From assembly GCA_045539595.1 (NCBI GenBank), contig JAZQFQ010000111.1, positions 1 to 62,733 on the forward strand: a stretch of 62,733 nucleotides of DNA. The letters are read 5' to 3'. The translations under genes were made by a program, and so were the position numbers. The notes under the pieces are model-generated. The model did not search any database, was not told where the DNA came from, and was given only the letters and a program-made list of their open reading frames with translations. Shown piece by piece: positions 34,148 to 43,461 of this stretch (positions are counted from its first letter, which is position 1; each line of letters begins with the position of its first letter). Origin of the DNA: SIG701 sp045539595. Its GTDB lineage: Bacteria; Bacillota; Clostridia; Oscillospirales; CAG-272.

Positions 34148-36385
34148 ATGCAAGAATACCTTCTGCCGAGTGAAAGCGGCAAGCAAACCGTTTCCGGCAC
34201 CGTCACGTCCATCGTCTATCAGAACGAGGACAACGGCTACACCGTGTGCGAGATCGAGACACCGGACGGGGACGATATCACCATCACGGGTACGCTCCCC
34301 TTCGTCACCGAGGGGGATATCATCTCCGCCATGGGTACCTGGACGAATCATCCCACCTACGGCCCTCAGTTCAAGGCGGAATTTTACGAGAAATCCCTGC
34401 CCGCCGAGGAGGGGGATATCCTGCGGTATCTGTCCACCGGAAACATCAAGGGCATCGGCCCGAAAACCGCTTCCCGGATTGTGGAGCGGTTCGGCGTGGA
34501 CACCTTTGATATCATTGCCAATCACCCGGACTGGCTGACGGAGATCTCGGGCATCTCCCCGAAAAAGGCGGCGCAGATCAACGAAAGCTTTGCCCAGACC
34601 GTGGGCGTTCGCGCGGTCATGCTGTTCTGTCGGGATTACTTCCCGCCGGCAACCGCTGTGCGCATCTACAAAAAATGGGGCAATTCCGCGGTGGACCGAC
34701 TGAAGGAAAATCCGTACCTGCTCTGCTGTGAGATGGACGGCATCGGCTTCAAAAACGCGGACAGGCTGGCCATGTCCATCGGCATCGCGCCGGATTCGCC
34801 GGATCGCATTGCGGCGGGCATTTCCTTTATACTGAACGATGCGGCGCACATGAGCGGGCACACCTGCCTGCCCAAGGAGGAAACTGTGGCGCGCAGCGCG
34901 GAGCTTCTGGGAGTGGATCCCGCGGCTGCCGCCGCCTGCCTGCAGGATCTGTTGGGGTGCAATCATCTGAAATCTGTATCCCGGGATTCCGTGGAATACG
35001 TGTGCCTGCCCCCGTATTATCGGGCGGAGGAATACTGTGCGAAAAAGCTGTGCCATCTGAATCGGGTATGTCCCCGGCTGGACAGCGGAGACGCGGAGCG
35101 GCTGATCTGGCAGATGGAATCGGAAAACCATCTGGAATACGCCCATCTCCAGAAGCAGGCCATCCGCGGTGCGCTGGAAAGCGGCGTGATGATCCTGACG
35201 GGCGGCCCCGGCACGGGTAAAACTACCGTCATCCGGGCCTTGATATCGATTTTTGAAAGTCTGGGAATGGACTGCGCGCTGGCTGCGCCCACAGGCCGTG
35301 CGGCCAAGCGGATGAGCGAAGCCACCGCCCGGGAAGCAAAGACCATCCACCGCCTTCTGGAGGTGGAATTCCGGAGTGAGGACTCCGATGTGACGGGGTT
35401 TGCCCGAGGGGAATCCAACTATTTGGATGAGGACGTTATCATTCTGGACGAGTGCTCCATGATCGATGTGCTTCTTCTGGAATCCCTGCTTCGTGCCGTA
35501 AAGAACGGTGGGCGGGTAATTCTGATCGGCGACGCAGAGCAGCTCCCCTCTGTGGGAGCGGGCAATGTGCTGTCCGATCTGATCGGATGCGGTGCTTTCC
35601 CCACCGTTCGTCTGACGGAGATCTTCCGCCAATCGGAGGCCAGTCTGATCGTCACCAACTCCCACGCCATCAACGAGGGACGATTCCCCGATATCACGAA
35701 AAAGGACAGCGATTTCTTCTTCCTCGCCCGGGATACGGACGAGGATATCGCCTATACCATTGCGGATCTGTACAAAACCCGCCTGCCCCGCTCCTATGGG
35801 CCGGACACGGTGAATCAGATTCAGGTGATCACCCCCTCCCACAACGGTGCCGCCGGCACCGTGCGGCTGAATCAGCTGCTGCAGCAGGCGCTGAATCCGC
35901 AAAACGGCCGAAAACAGGAGCGAAAATGCCGGGATTTTCTCTTCCGCGAGGGGGATCGGGTCATGCAAATCAAAAACGACTACTCTCTGGAATGGAAGAA
36001 AAACGGCGTGGAGGGCAGCGGCATCTTCAACGGGGACATCGGTGTGATCACCGACATCGATCCTGTATCCGAGACGCTGGTGGTGGATTTCGACGGGCGG
36101 GAGACGATCTACGAGTTCTCTCAGCTGGATGAACTGGAGCACTCCTATGCGGTGACGGTGCACAAGAGCCAAGGCAGTGAGTATCCCATCGTGATTCTGC
36201 CCATCGCCCGCTGTGCCCCTATGCTCCGCACCCGTAATCTGCTCTACACGGCGGTCACCCGGGCCGCCCGCATGGTGATCCTGGTGGGACGGCGGGATAT
36301 CCTTGCGGAGATGGTGGAAAACGAACGTCACTCCCTGCGATACACCCATCTGAAGCAGTTCATTCTGCGGGAGTGTGCGCCGTGA
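34148..36385 (+). CDS. recD2: ATP-dependent 5'-3' DNA helicase RecD2
   Basis: A 745-residue superfamily 1B helicase of the RecD2/YrrC type, which works without RecBC in repair and fork maintenance. An N-terminal OB-like domain (about 14-75) is followed by helix-hairpin-helix repeats (IKGIGPKTASRIVERFG, about 100-116). The helicase core has Walker A GGPGTGKTTVI (352-362), APTGRAAKRM, the DECSM motif, GDAEQLPSVGAG and the C-terminal VHKSQGSEYP and YTAVTRA. The length fits the family. The end overlaps comF by 4 nt (GTGA). Confidence 0.95.
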   Translation: MQEYLLPSESGKQTVSGTVTSIVYQNEDNGYTVCEIETPDGDDITITGTLPFVTEGDIISAMGTWTNHPTYGPQFKAEFYEKSLPAEEGDILRYLSTGNIKGIGPKTASRIVERFGVDTFDIIANHPDWLTEISGISPKKAAQINESFAQTVGVRAVMLFCRDYFPPATAVRIYKKWGNSAVDRLKENPYLLCCEMDGIGFKNADRLAMSIGIAPDSPDRIAAGISFILNDAAHMSGHTCLPKEETVARSAELLGVDPAAAAACLQDLLGCNHLKSVSRDSVEYVCLPPYYRAEEYCAKKLCHLNRVCPRLDSGDAERLIWQMESENHLEYAHLQKQAIRGALESGVMILTGGPGTGKTTVIRALISIFESLGMDCALAAPTGRAAKRMSEATAREAKTIHRLLEVEFRSEDSDVTGFARGESNYLDEDVIILDECSMIDVLLLESLLRAVKNGGRVILIGDAEQLPSVGAGNVLSDLIGCGAFPTVRLTEIFRQSEASLIVTNSHAINEGRFPDITKKDSDFFFLARDTDEDIAYTIADLYKTRLPRSYGPDTVNQIQVITPSHNGAAGTVRLNQLLQQALNPQNGRKQERKCRDFLFREGDRVMQIKNDYSLEWKKNGVEGSGIFNGDIGVITDIDPVSETLVVDFDGRETIYEFSQLDELEHSYAVTVHKSQGSEYPIVILPIARCAPMLRTRNLLYTAVTRAARMVILVGRRDILAEMVENERHSLRYTHLKQFILRECAP

Positions 36386-37164
36386 GTTCATCTTTTCAGC
36401 AGATCCTTTCCCTGCTCTTTCCCCGCCGCTGTCCCGTGTGCGGGGAGATGATCCGTGCCGCCGCACCGCAGTTGTGCGAAAACTGCGCGGCACAATGGCA
36501 GAAGGAATCCGCTCTTCCCTGCCCGCTGTGCCAAAGAAAGGCACGGGAGTGTCGATGCGCGCCTGCTGCGCTGTCCGGTATATCCAACATGGTCGTTTAC
36601 TCCGCAGGCTTCTATGAGCCCGGCAACACCCACGCCGTCACCTCCCGATTGGTATACGCCCTGAAGCACCGTGCCGACGACGGTGCCGCTCATGTGCTTG
36701 CCCGGGATCTGGCCGGGGTGATTCTGCGGGGGGTTCTTGCTGAGGGCGAGGATATCCGTACCTGGACCATCACCTACGCCCCGCGATCCGCCGCGGGTCT
36801 TGCAAAGGACGGATTTGATCAATCCCGGCGGCTGGCCAAATTATGCGCCCGCTATACCGGTGCCCGCTTTGCGGAAATCTTCCGCCGTGACGGCGGGGAG
36901 ATGCAGAAGAAATTGAGCGAGGAGGCGCGACGCATCAACGCCGCCGCATCGATTCGTTTGCGGCATCCCGGACGGACATACAGCGGGAAATACATTTTAG
37001 TGGATGACATCATCACCACCGGCGCCACGCTGGCGGAATGTGCCGCTCTGCTTCGACAAAGCGGGGCGCGATCGGTCGTATTTGCCGCCGCACTCCGCAC
37101 ACGTCCGAAACGAAAAAAACGCCCGGAACAAACCGAGCTGTGGTTCGCCCCATCGGAAATATAA
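36382..37164 (+). CDS. comF: ComF-family phosphoribosyltransferase-like protein
   Basis: A 260-residue protein linked to DNA uptake in naturally competent bacteria. The N-terminus has a four-cysteine zinc finger (RRCPVCGEMI, LCENCAAQW) and a second cluster CPLCQRKARECRC. The C-terminal PRT domain ends with the PRPP loop YILVDDIITTGATLAECA (about 203-220). The GTG at 36382 overlaps the recD2 stop and is the likely start; another GTG three codons earlier is possible. RecD2-ComF coupling suggests a role with single-stranded DNA. No other competence gene is in the window. Confidence 0.92.
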   Translation: MSSSFQQILSLLFPRRCPVCGEMIRAAAPQLCENCAAQWQKESALPCPLCQRKARECRCAPAALSGISNMVVYSAGFYEPGNTHAVTSRLVYALKHRADDGAAHVLARDLAGVILRGVLAEGEDIRTWTITYAPRSAAGLAKDGFDQSRRLAKLCARYTGARFAEIFRRDGGEMQKKLSEEARRINAAASIRLRHPGRTYSGKYILVDDIITTGATLAECAALLRQSGARSVVFAAALRTRPKRKKRPEQTELWFAPSEI

Positions 37165-37210
37165 CCAATGACAAAATCCGCCGACACATTACGTTTCGGC
37201 GGATTATCTA

Positions 37211-37239
37211 TTGACAGACGCAGTATAATATGATATACT
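37211..37239 (+). promoter_or_regulatory. pyr: sigma-A promoter of the pyr operon
   Basis: Consensus TTGACA (37211-37216), 17 nt, TATACT (37234-37239). It is the only strong promoter before the seven pyr genes. The transcript has a leader of about 120 nt that holds an attenuator. Confidence 0.88.
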
Positions 37240-37270
37240 ATTCGAAGTAAATCTTCAAGACGGTTCACTG

Positions 37271-37369
37271 ATGTCGGCAAGATTGAAAATGCGGAAAGGG
37301 ACACTTCCGCGCTGCAGTTCGTCTTGCTTGCGAGCAAGTTTTTTTTTGCAATCGGAAAGGATCAGATAA
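37271..37369 (+). CDS. possible leader peptide spanning the pyr attenuator
   Basis: A 32-codon frame from ATG 37271 runs through the antiterminator and terminator and stops in TAATG, overlapping the pyrC start by one base. It reads MSARLKMRKGTLPRCSSSC and so on. Its ribosome site is weak (AAGACGG). The layout recalls the E. coli pyrBI leader, where a ribosome close behind RNA polymerase prevents hairpin formation when UTP is scarce. Translation is inferred from position only. Confidence 0.4.
   Translation: MSARLKMRKGTLPRCSSSCLRASFFLQSERIR
37277..37347 (+). promoter_or_regulatory. attenuator of the pyr operon
   Basis: The terminator has the stem CTTGCT/AGCAAG (37323-37328 with 37333-37338), loop TGCG and nine T. 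Upstream, GCAAGA (37277-37282) can instead pair with TCTTGC (37322-37327), which uses the 5' arm of the terminator, so the two structures exclude each other. Between them is a perfect hairpin GCGGAA/TTCCGC (37291-37296 with 37305-37310). No PyrR binding-loop consensus is seen, so the signal is uncertain: UTP-coupled translation or an unknown binder. Confidence 0.7.
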
Positions 37370-38580
37370 TGGAATTCACCAACATGCACCCTATGGATGA
37401 AACAGCCAAAGAGAAGTTCAAATCTTCTGTTACGGATTTTTTGTCTGCTGATGCGTATCGTGCTTTCCGTTCTTCCCAATACACTGTTTTTCCCGGCTTT
37501 TGCGATGTGCATGTGCATTTTCGTGAGCCGGGTTTTTCATATAAGGAAACCATGGAAACCGGCAGTGCCGCGGCGGCCCACGGCGGATACACCGCCGTAT
37601 GCACCATGCCCAATCTGAAACCGGTGCCGGACTCCCGGGAGAACCTGGCAGCCCAGACGGATCGGATTCGGGAGGGTGCCTGCATTCACGTATACCCCTA
37701 CGGGGCGATCACGGAAGGACAGATGGGAAAGGTCCTGGCCGATATGGAGGGGATGGCGGACAACGCCATCGCCTTCTCCGATGACGGACGGGGTGTGCAG
37801 AGCGAATCCCTTATGCGGGAGGCCATGCTCCGCGCCAAATCCCTGAACAAGATGATCGTGGCTCACTGCGAGGTGAACGATCTGCTTCACGGCGGATATA
37901 TTCACGACGGGGAATACGCCCGCGCTCACGGCCACAAGGGCATCTGCTCGGAGAGCGAATACGCCCAGATTGAGCGGGATCTCCGTCTCGCCAAGGAAAC
38001 CGGCTGTGCGTACCATGTGTGCCACATCTCCACCAAGGAAAGCGTAGAGCTGATCCGCGCCGCCAAGGCGGAGGGTGTGAATGTCACCTGCGAGACCGCG
38101 CCTCACTATCTGGTGCTGGACGAAAACGATCTGCAGGAGGACGGCCGGTTCAAGATGAATCCGCCGCTCCGCTCTGCGGCGGACAAGGAAGCTCTTCTGG
38201 CCGGTGTGCTGGACGGCACCATCGATATGATCGCCACCGATCACGCCCCCCACTCGGCAGAGGAAAAATCAAAAGGACTATCAGGCAGTGCCTTCGGCAT
38301 TGTAGGTCTGGAAACGGCCTTCTCCGTAATGTATACCCGTCTGGTGAAGCCGGGCATTCTTACCCTGGATCGGCTCATCGAAATGATGGCCATCGCTCCC
38401 CGCCGCCGCTTCGGCATCCCTTTGGGTACGGATTTCTCCGTATGGGATCTGTCGGAGGAATGGACCGTGCGCCCGGAGGAATTCCTTTCCATGGGCCGCG
38501 CCACCCCCTTTGCAGGAGAAACCCTGCAGGCCAAATGCCACCTGACCGTCTGCGACGGTAAAGTGGTTTACCACGTTTAA
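37369..38580 (+). CDS. pyrC: dihydroorotase
   Basis: Closes N-carbamoylaspartate to dihydroorotate, step 3 of UMP synthesis. A 403-residue amidohydrolase with the metal-binding DVHVHFREPGF (about 45-55), the central lysine region, AHCEVNDLLHGG, CHISTKESVELI and DHAPHSAEEKSKG near the C-terminus. This is the class I PyrC type common in Gram-positives. The ATG at 37369 has GGAAAGG upstream. First gene of the operon, overlapping the possible leader frame. Confidence 0.96.
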   Translation: MEFTNMHPMDETAKEKFKSSVTDFLSADAYRAFRSSQYTVFPGFCDVHVHFREPGFSYKETMETGSAAAAHGGYTAVCTMPNLKPVPDSRENLAAQTDRIREGACIHVYPYGAITEGQMGKVLADMEGMADNAIAFSDDGRGVQSESLMREAMLRAKSLNKMIVAHCEVNDLLHGGYIHDGEYARAHGHKGICSESEYAQIERDLRLAKETGCAYHVCHISTKESVELIRAAKAEGVNVTCETAPHYLVLDENDLQEDGRFKMNPPLRSAADKEALLAGVLDGTIDMIATDHAPHSAEEKSKGLSGSAFGIVGLETAFSVMYTRLVKPGILTLDRLIEMMAIAPRRRFGIPLGTDFSVWDLSEEWTVRPEEFLSMGRATPFAGETLQAKCHLTVCDGKVVYHV

Positions 38581-38629
38581 TCTATATTCACTATAAATCG
38601 ATTGCGTTTCATAGTACAAGGAGGATATC

Positions 38630-41600
38630 ATGGCAAAACGAAACGATCTTAAGAAAATCCTGATCAGCGGCTCCGGCGCCATCATCATCGGTCAGGCGGC
38701 AGAATTTGACTATGCGGGCACCCAGGCGTGCCTTGCGCTGAAGGAAGAGGGCTATCAGGTTGTGCTCTGCAACTCTAATCCCGCCACCATCATGACGGAC
38801 ACCACCATTGCCGACAAGGTATATAAGGAGCCTCTCACCCTGGAGTACATTGCCAAGATCCTGCGCTATGAGAGACCGGATGCCATTCTGCCCGGCATCG
38901 GCGGCCAGACCGGATTGAATCTGGCCATGCAGCTGGAGAAGAAGGGCGTGCTGAAGGAATGCGGCGTGGAACTGCTGGGCACCAGCAGTTCCAGCATTGA
39001 GCGGGCAGAGGACCGCGAATTGTTCAAGGAACTGTGCCAGTCCATCGGGGAGCCCACCATTCCCTCTCAGATCACCTATTCTCTGGAAGAAGCCAAGAAA
39101 GCAGCCAAAGAGATCGGCTACCCCGTTGTGCTTCGTCCCGCCTTCACTCTGGGCGGTACCGGCGGCGGCTTCGCCAACGACGAGGCAGAGCTGATCGAGG
39201 TGGGTCTGAACGCATTCAAGCTGTCCCCCGTACACCAGGTTCTGATCGAGAAGAGCGTAAAGGGCTACAAGGAGATCGAGTTCGAGGTTATGCGTGACTC
39301 CTCCGACCACGCCATCACCATCTGCGGTATGGAAAACATCGATCCCGTCGGTGTACACACCGGTGACTCTCTGGTTGTGGCTCCTATCATGACCCTCTCC
39401 GAGAAGGATCGCAAGATGCTGAACGACAGCGCCATTAAGCTGATCCGCGAGCTCAAGATCGAGGGCGGCTGCAACGTACAGTTTGCACTGCACCCCCACA
39501 CCAGCGAGTATTACCTCATCGAGGTAAATCCCCGCGTATCCCGATCCTCCGCTCTGGCATCCAAGGCCAGCGGCTATCCCATCGCCCGCGTAACCGCCAA
39601 GATCGCTGTGGGTATGACCCTGGACGAGATCGCCATCGCTAACACGACCGCGGCTTTCGAGCCTCAGCTGGATTACGTGATCGCCAAGCTGCCCCGCTTC
39701 CCCTTCGACAAGTTTACCTCCGCCACCAACATGCTGGGTACCCAGATGAAGGCCACCGGCGAGGTTATGGGCATCGGCTCCAATCTGGAAGAGTGCCTGC
39801 TCAAGGGCATCCGCTCTCTGGAGATCGGCGCCAACCACATCTACCTGTCCAAGTTCGACAATATGAGCGTGGAGGAACTGCTGGAATACATCAAGGAATT
39901 CCGCTCCGACAACATTTTTGCCATCGCGGAACTGTTCTATCACGGCGTTTCCGTAGAGAAGATCCACGAAATCACCCAGATCACTCCCTTCTTCCTGGAA
40001 GCCATCAAGCGGATCGTGGACATGGAAGAGATTCTGAAAGCCAATGTGCGCGACGAAAAGACTCTGCGTGCGGCCAAAAAGATGGGCTTCTCCGACAAGT
40101 ATATCGCCCGTATGTGGAAATGCACCGAGTTGGATGTATATAATTTCCGCAAGGAATTGAATCTGTTCCCCGTCTTCAAGATGGTGGACACCTGCCACAC
40201 CGGAGCCTATATTCCCTACTTCTACTCCTCCTACACCGGCGAGAACGCCTCCGTTCTGACGGATAAGAAGAAGATCGTCGTATTGGGTGCAGGCCCGATC
40301 CGTATCGGCCAGGGCGTAGAATTTGACTACTCCACCGTGCACGCGGTTATGACCATCAAGAATGCGGGCTACGAGGCCATCATCATTAACAACAATCCCG
40401 AAACCGTATCCACCGACTACACCACCGCCGACAAGCTGTACTTTGAGCCGCTGACTCCCGAAGACGTGATGAACATCATCGAATTCGAGAAACCGGAGGG
40501 CGTTGTGGCTTCCCTGGGCGGTCAGACCGCCATCAATCTGGCGCAGCCGCTCACCGATCGCGGTGTGAAGATCATCGGCACCGACTGCGCCGCCATCGAC
40601 AAGGCGGAGGACAGAAACGCCTTTGAGAACCTCTTGAACGAATTGAACATCCCCCGCGCCAAGGGCCGCGCCGTAACCAAACTGGAAGATGGTTTGGCTG
40701 CCGCTGCGGAGATCGGATATCCCGTACTGGTTCGCCCCAGCTTCGTTCTGGGCGGTCGCGCGATGCAGATCGTAGCCAACGAGGAGCAGCTCCGCCACTA
40801 TCTGCGTACTGCCGTGGAAATCGACGAGGACAAACCGGTTCTGGTTGACAAGTATATCCAGGGACGTGAGGTAGAGATCGACGCCATCTGCGACGGCCGC
40901 GACGTATTCGTTCCCGGCATCATGGAACTGGTTGAGCGCACCGGCGTTCACTCCGGTGACTCCATCTCCGTATATCCTCCCTTCTCCATCAGCGACCGCG
41001 TGAAGGGTATTATCCTCCAGTACGCGAAGAAACTGGGCTTGGGCATCGGCATCGTCGGTCTTTATAACATCCAGTTCATTGTGGACAAGGATGACAACGT
41101 ATTCATTATCGAAGTAAACCCCCGTTCCTCCCGTACCGTTCCCTTCCTGTCCAAGGCCACGGGATACTCTCTGGCGGACATCGCCACCGAGGTGATCCTG
41201 GGTAAGAGCCTGAAGGAACTGGGCATTTTCGACATCTATCCGAAGGAAAAGGATCGCTGGTACGTAAAGGTTCCCGTATTCTCCTTTAATAAGATCCGCG
41301 GCCTGGATGCATATCTCTCCCCTGAAATGAAATCTACCGGTGAGGCCATCGGTTACGACGACAAGCTGAACCGGGCACTGTACAAGGCCCTGCAGGCCTC
41401 CGGCATGCATCTGCAGAATTACGGCACCGTCCTCGTTACCATTGCGGACAAGGATAAGGAGGAGGCTCTGCCTCTCGTGCGCCGTTTCTACAACCTGGGC
41501 TTCAACATCCAGGCAACGGAGGGTACTGCCCGCTTCCTGAAGGAAAACGGCATCCGCACCCACGTTCTGCAGAAGATCGGCGACGGCAGCAACGAGATCC

Positions 41601-41803
41601 CCGAGGCACTCCGTCAGGGACACATCGCCTATGTGATCAACACCCGCGACATCGACTCCGTGGGTCACGCCAGCGACGGCTATCAGATCCGCCGCTACGC
41701 CACCGAGAACAACGTGACCATATTCACCGCGCTGGACACCGTCAAGGTTCTTCTGGATGTTCTGGAAGAAACCACTCTGACCATCTCCACCATTGATGCG
41801 TAA
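38630..41803 (+). CDS. carB: carbamoyl-phosphate synthase large subunit
   Basis: A 1057-residue enzyme that makes carbamoyl phosphate from bicarbonate, ammonia and two ATP. The two homologous halves are visible, each with GxGxxxIGQxxEFDYxG/S (about 13 and 551) and an ATP-grasp core with EVNPRxSRSSALxSKATG-like repeats (IEVNPRVSRSSAL and IEVNPRSSRTVPF). The C-terminal MGS-like domain has FNIQATEGTARFL. The small subunit gene carA, needed to release ammonia from glutamine, is not here; it must lie elsewhere. RBS AAGGAGG. Confidence 0.97.
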   Translation: MAKRNDLKKILISGSGAIIIGQAAEFDYAGTQACLALKEEGYQVVLCNSNPATIMTDTTIADKVYKEPLTLEYIAKILRYERPDAILPGIGGQTGLNLAMQLEKKGVLKECGVELLGTSSSSIERAEDRELFKELCQSIGEPTIPSQITYSLEEAKKAAKEIGYPVVLRPAFTLGGTGGGFANDEAELIEVGLNAFKLSPVHQVLIEKSVKGYKEIEFEVMRDSSDHAITICGMENIDPVGVHTGDSLVVAPIMTLSEKDRKMLNDSAIKLIRELKIEGGCNVQFALHPHTSEYYLIEVNPRVSRSSALASKASGYPIARVTAKIAVGMTLDEIAIANTTAAFEPQLDYVIAKLPRFPFDKFTSATNMLGTQMKATGEVMGIGSNLEECLLKGIRSLEIGANHIYLSKFDNMSVEELLEYIKEFRSDNIFAIAELFYHGVSVEKIHEITQITPFFLEAIKRIVDMEEILKANVRDEKTLRAAKKMGFSDKYIARMWKCTELDVYNFRKELNLFPVFKMVDTCHTGAYIPYFYSSYTGENASVLTDKKKIVVLGAGPIRIGQGVEFDYSTVHAVMTIKNAGYEAIIINNNPETVSTDYTTADKLYFEPLTPEDVMNIIEFEKPEGVVASLGGQTAINLAQPLTDRGVKIIGTDCAAIDKAEDRNAFENLLNELNIPRAKGRAVTKLEDGLAAAAEIGYPVLVRPSFVLGGRAMQIVANEEQLRHYLRTAVEIDEDKPVLVDKYIQGREVEIDAICDGRDVFVPGIMELVERTGVHSGDSISVYPPFSISDRVKGIILQYAKKLGLGIGIVGLYNIQFIVDKDDNVFIIEVNPRSSRTVPFLSKATGYSLADIATEVILGKSLKELGIFDIYPKEKDRWYVKVPVFSFNKIRGLDAYLSPEMKSTGEAIGYDDKLNRALYKALQASGMHLQNYGTVLVTIADKDKEEALPLVRRFYNLGFNIQATEGTARFLKENGIRTHVLQKIGDGSNEIPEALRQGHIAYVINTRDIDSVGHASDGYQIRRYATENNVTIFTALDTVKVLLDVLEETTLTISTIDA

Positions 41804-41812
41804 GGATCAATT

Positions 41813-42547
41813 ATGAAACAGAGTATTTTTCAAATCATTGAAAACACGCCGCTGACCGACAGCGTATATAAAATGCGGCTGGCGGGGGACACGTCCCACA
41901 TCACTGCCCCCGGTCAGTTCGTGAATATGCAGCTGGACGGATTCTATCTGCGCCGTCCCATCTCCGTGTGCGACTGCGAGAGCGGCACTTTGACCATCAT
42001 CTACAAGGTGGTGGGTAAGGGAACGGAGGCCATGAGCCGCATGAAAGAGGGTGCTTTGGACATCCTCAGCGGTCTGGGCAACGGATACGACACAAGCCTC
42101 AGCGGCGACGCTCCCCTGCTTTTGGGCGGCGGCGTTGGTGTTCCACCCCTGTATATGCTGGCCAAGCGCCTGATTGCCGAGGGCAAGAAGGTGTCCGTGA
42201 TTCTGGGCTTCAACACGAAGAGTGAGATCTTCTACGAAGAAGAATTCCGCGCACTGGGCGCGGATGTAACCGTCACCACCGTGGACGGCTCCTACGGAAT
42301 CAAGGGATTCGTCACCGATGCCATGGCGCAGAAATCCTACACCTACGTTTACACCTGCGGTCCCGAGCCCATGCTGAAGGCCATCTGGCGCGCATCCGCC
42401 ACCAGCGGTCAGTTCAGTTTTGAGGAGCGGATGGGATGCGGCTTCGGTGCCTGCATGGGATGCTCCTGCAAGACCGTCACCGGCTACAAGCGCATCTGCA
42501 AGGACGGACCGATCATGTACAAGGAGGAGATCGCATGGGACAAATGA
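41813..42547 (+). CDS. pyrK: dihydroorotate dehydrogenase electron transfer subunit
   Basis: A 244-residue flavoprotein that passes electrons from PyrD to NAD. It carries the FAD-binding LRRPISVCD (about 47-55), the nucleotide region LLLGGGVGVPPLYMLA, and a C-terminal [2Fe-2S] site RMGCGFGACMGCSCKT followed by CKDGP. It pairs with a class 1B PyrD. Overlaps pyrD by 13 nt. Confidence 0.96.
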   Translation: MKQSIFQIIENTPLTDSVYKMRLAGDTSHITAPGQFVNMQLDGFYLRRPISVCDCESGTLTIIYKVVGKGTEAMSRMKEGALDILSGLGNGYDTSLSGDAPLLLGGGVGVPPLYMLAKRLIAEGKKVSVILGFNTKSEIFYEEEFRALGADVTVTTVDGSYGIKGFVTDAMAQKSYTYVYTCGPEPMLKAIWRASATSGQFSFEERMGCGFGACMGCSCKTVTGYKRICKDGPIMYKEEIAWDK

Positions 42548-43461
42548 ACGTAACGCTCTGCGGTATTGAATTGGACAATCCCGTCATCCCCGCCAGCGGT
42601 ACGTTTGGCTACGGATACGAGTTCGCGGAGCTGTATGATATCAACATGCTGGGCACCTTCTCCTTCAAGGGAACCACAAAGGATCCTCGCTTCGGCAATC
42701 CTACGCCCCGCATTGCGGAATGCCCCTCCGGCATGATCAATGCCGTCGGTTTGCAGAATCCCGGCGTGGAGGCCGTGATCGGAAAGGAACTACCCCGCCT
42801 GGCGAAATGCTTTGATAAAAAGGTCATGGCCAACGTAAGCGGATTCTCCGTGGAGGATTATGTATACACCTGCGAAAAGCTGGACAAGTGCGAGCAGGTC
42901 GGATGGCTGGAGGTCAACGTCAGCTGTCCCAACGTACACGGCGGCGGCATGAGTTTCGGCACATCGCCGGAAGCGGCAGCGGAGGTAACCCGCGCGGTAA
43001 AGGCAGTCACCACCAAGCCGGTGATCGTAAAGCTGTCCCCCAATGTGACGGATATCGTGGCGATCGCCAAAGCCTGCGAGGCGGCCGGTGCAGACGGCAT
43101 CAGCCTGATCAACACTCTCCTCGGCATGCGGATCGATCTGCGCACCAGAAAGCCCGTCATCGCCAACACCATGGGCGGCTTCTCCGGCAGCGCCATCTTC
43201 CCCGTGGCGGTACGGATGGTCTATCAGGTAGCTCACGCGGTGAAGATTCCCGTGGTCGGCATGGGTGGTGTCAGCACCGCCGAGGATGTGATTGAGATGA
43301 TGATGGCCGGTGCCACCGCCGTTGAGGTGGGCGCCGCCAATCTGATCCATCCTTATGCCTGCCGGGATATCATCCGCGATCTGCCCGCGGCTATGGAAAA
43401 GTACAAGATTGAAAATTTACATGATATAATAGGAGATGTGAGACTATGGGAAAAGACGTAA
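42535..43461 (+). CDS. pyrD: dihydroorotate dehydrogenase, class 1B catalytic subunit
   Basis: Oxidises dihydroorotate to orotate using FMN. A 308-residue protein with the NPVIPASGTFGYG start (about 13-25), NVSCPNVHGGG with the catalytic-loop Cys of class 1 enzymes, KLSPNVTD, NTMGGFSGSAI and GMGGVSTAEDV. The ATG at 42535 lies inside the pyrK end, with GGAGGAGATC upstream. It needs PyrK for NAD reduction, and the two genes are translationally coupled. Confidence 0.96.
   Translation: MGQMNVTLCGIELDNPVIPASGTFGYGYEFAELYDINMLGTFSFKGTTKDPRFGNPTPRIAECPSGMINAVGLQNPGVEAVIGKELPRLAKCFDKKVMANVSGFSVEDYVYTCEKLDKCEQVGWLEVNVSCPNVHGGGMSFGTSPEAAAEVTRAVKAVTTKPVIVKLSPNVTDIVAIAKACEAAGADGISLINTLLGMRIDLRTRKPVIANTMGGFSGSAIFPVAVRMVYQVAHAVKIPVVGMGGVSTAEDVIEMMMAGATAVEVGAANLIHPYACRDIIRDLPAAMEKYKIENLHDIIGDVRLWEKT

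Noticed and set aside
37245..37345. PyrR-binding loop in the pyr leader
   Set aside because: The conserved purine-rich AGAGAGG-type loop of PyrR sites was looked for and is not present.
38609..41668. 1019-codon minus-strand open frame over carB
   Set aside because: Antisense shadow of carB with the same cause.
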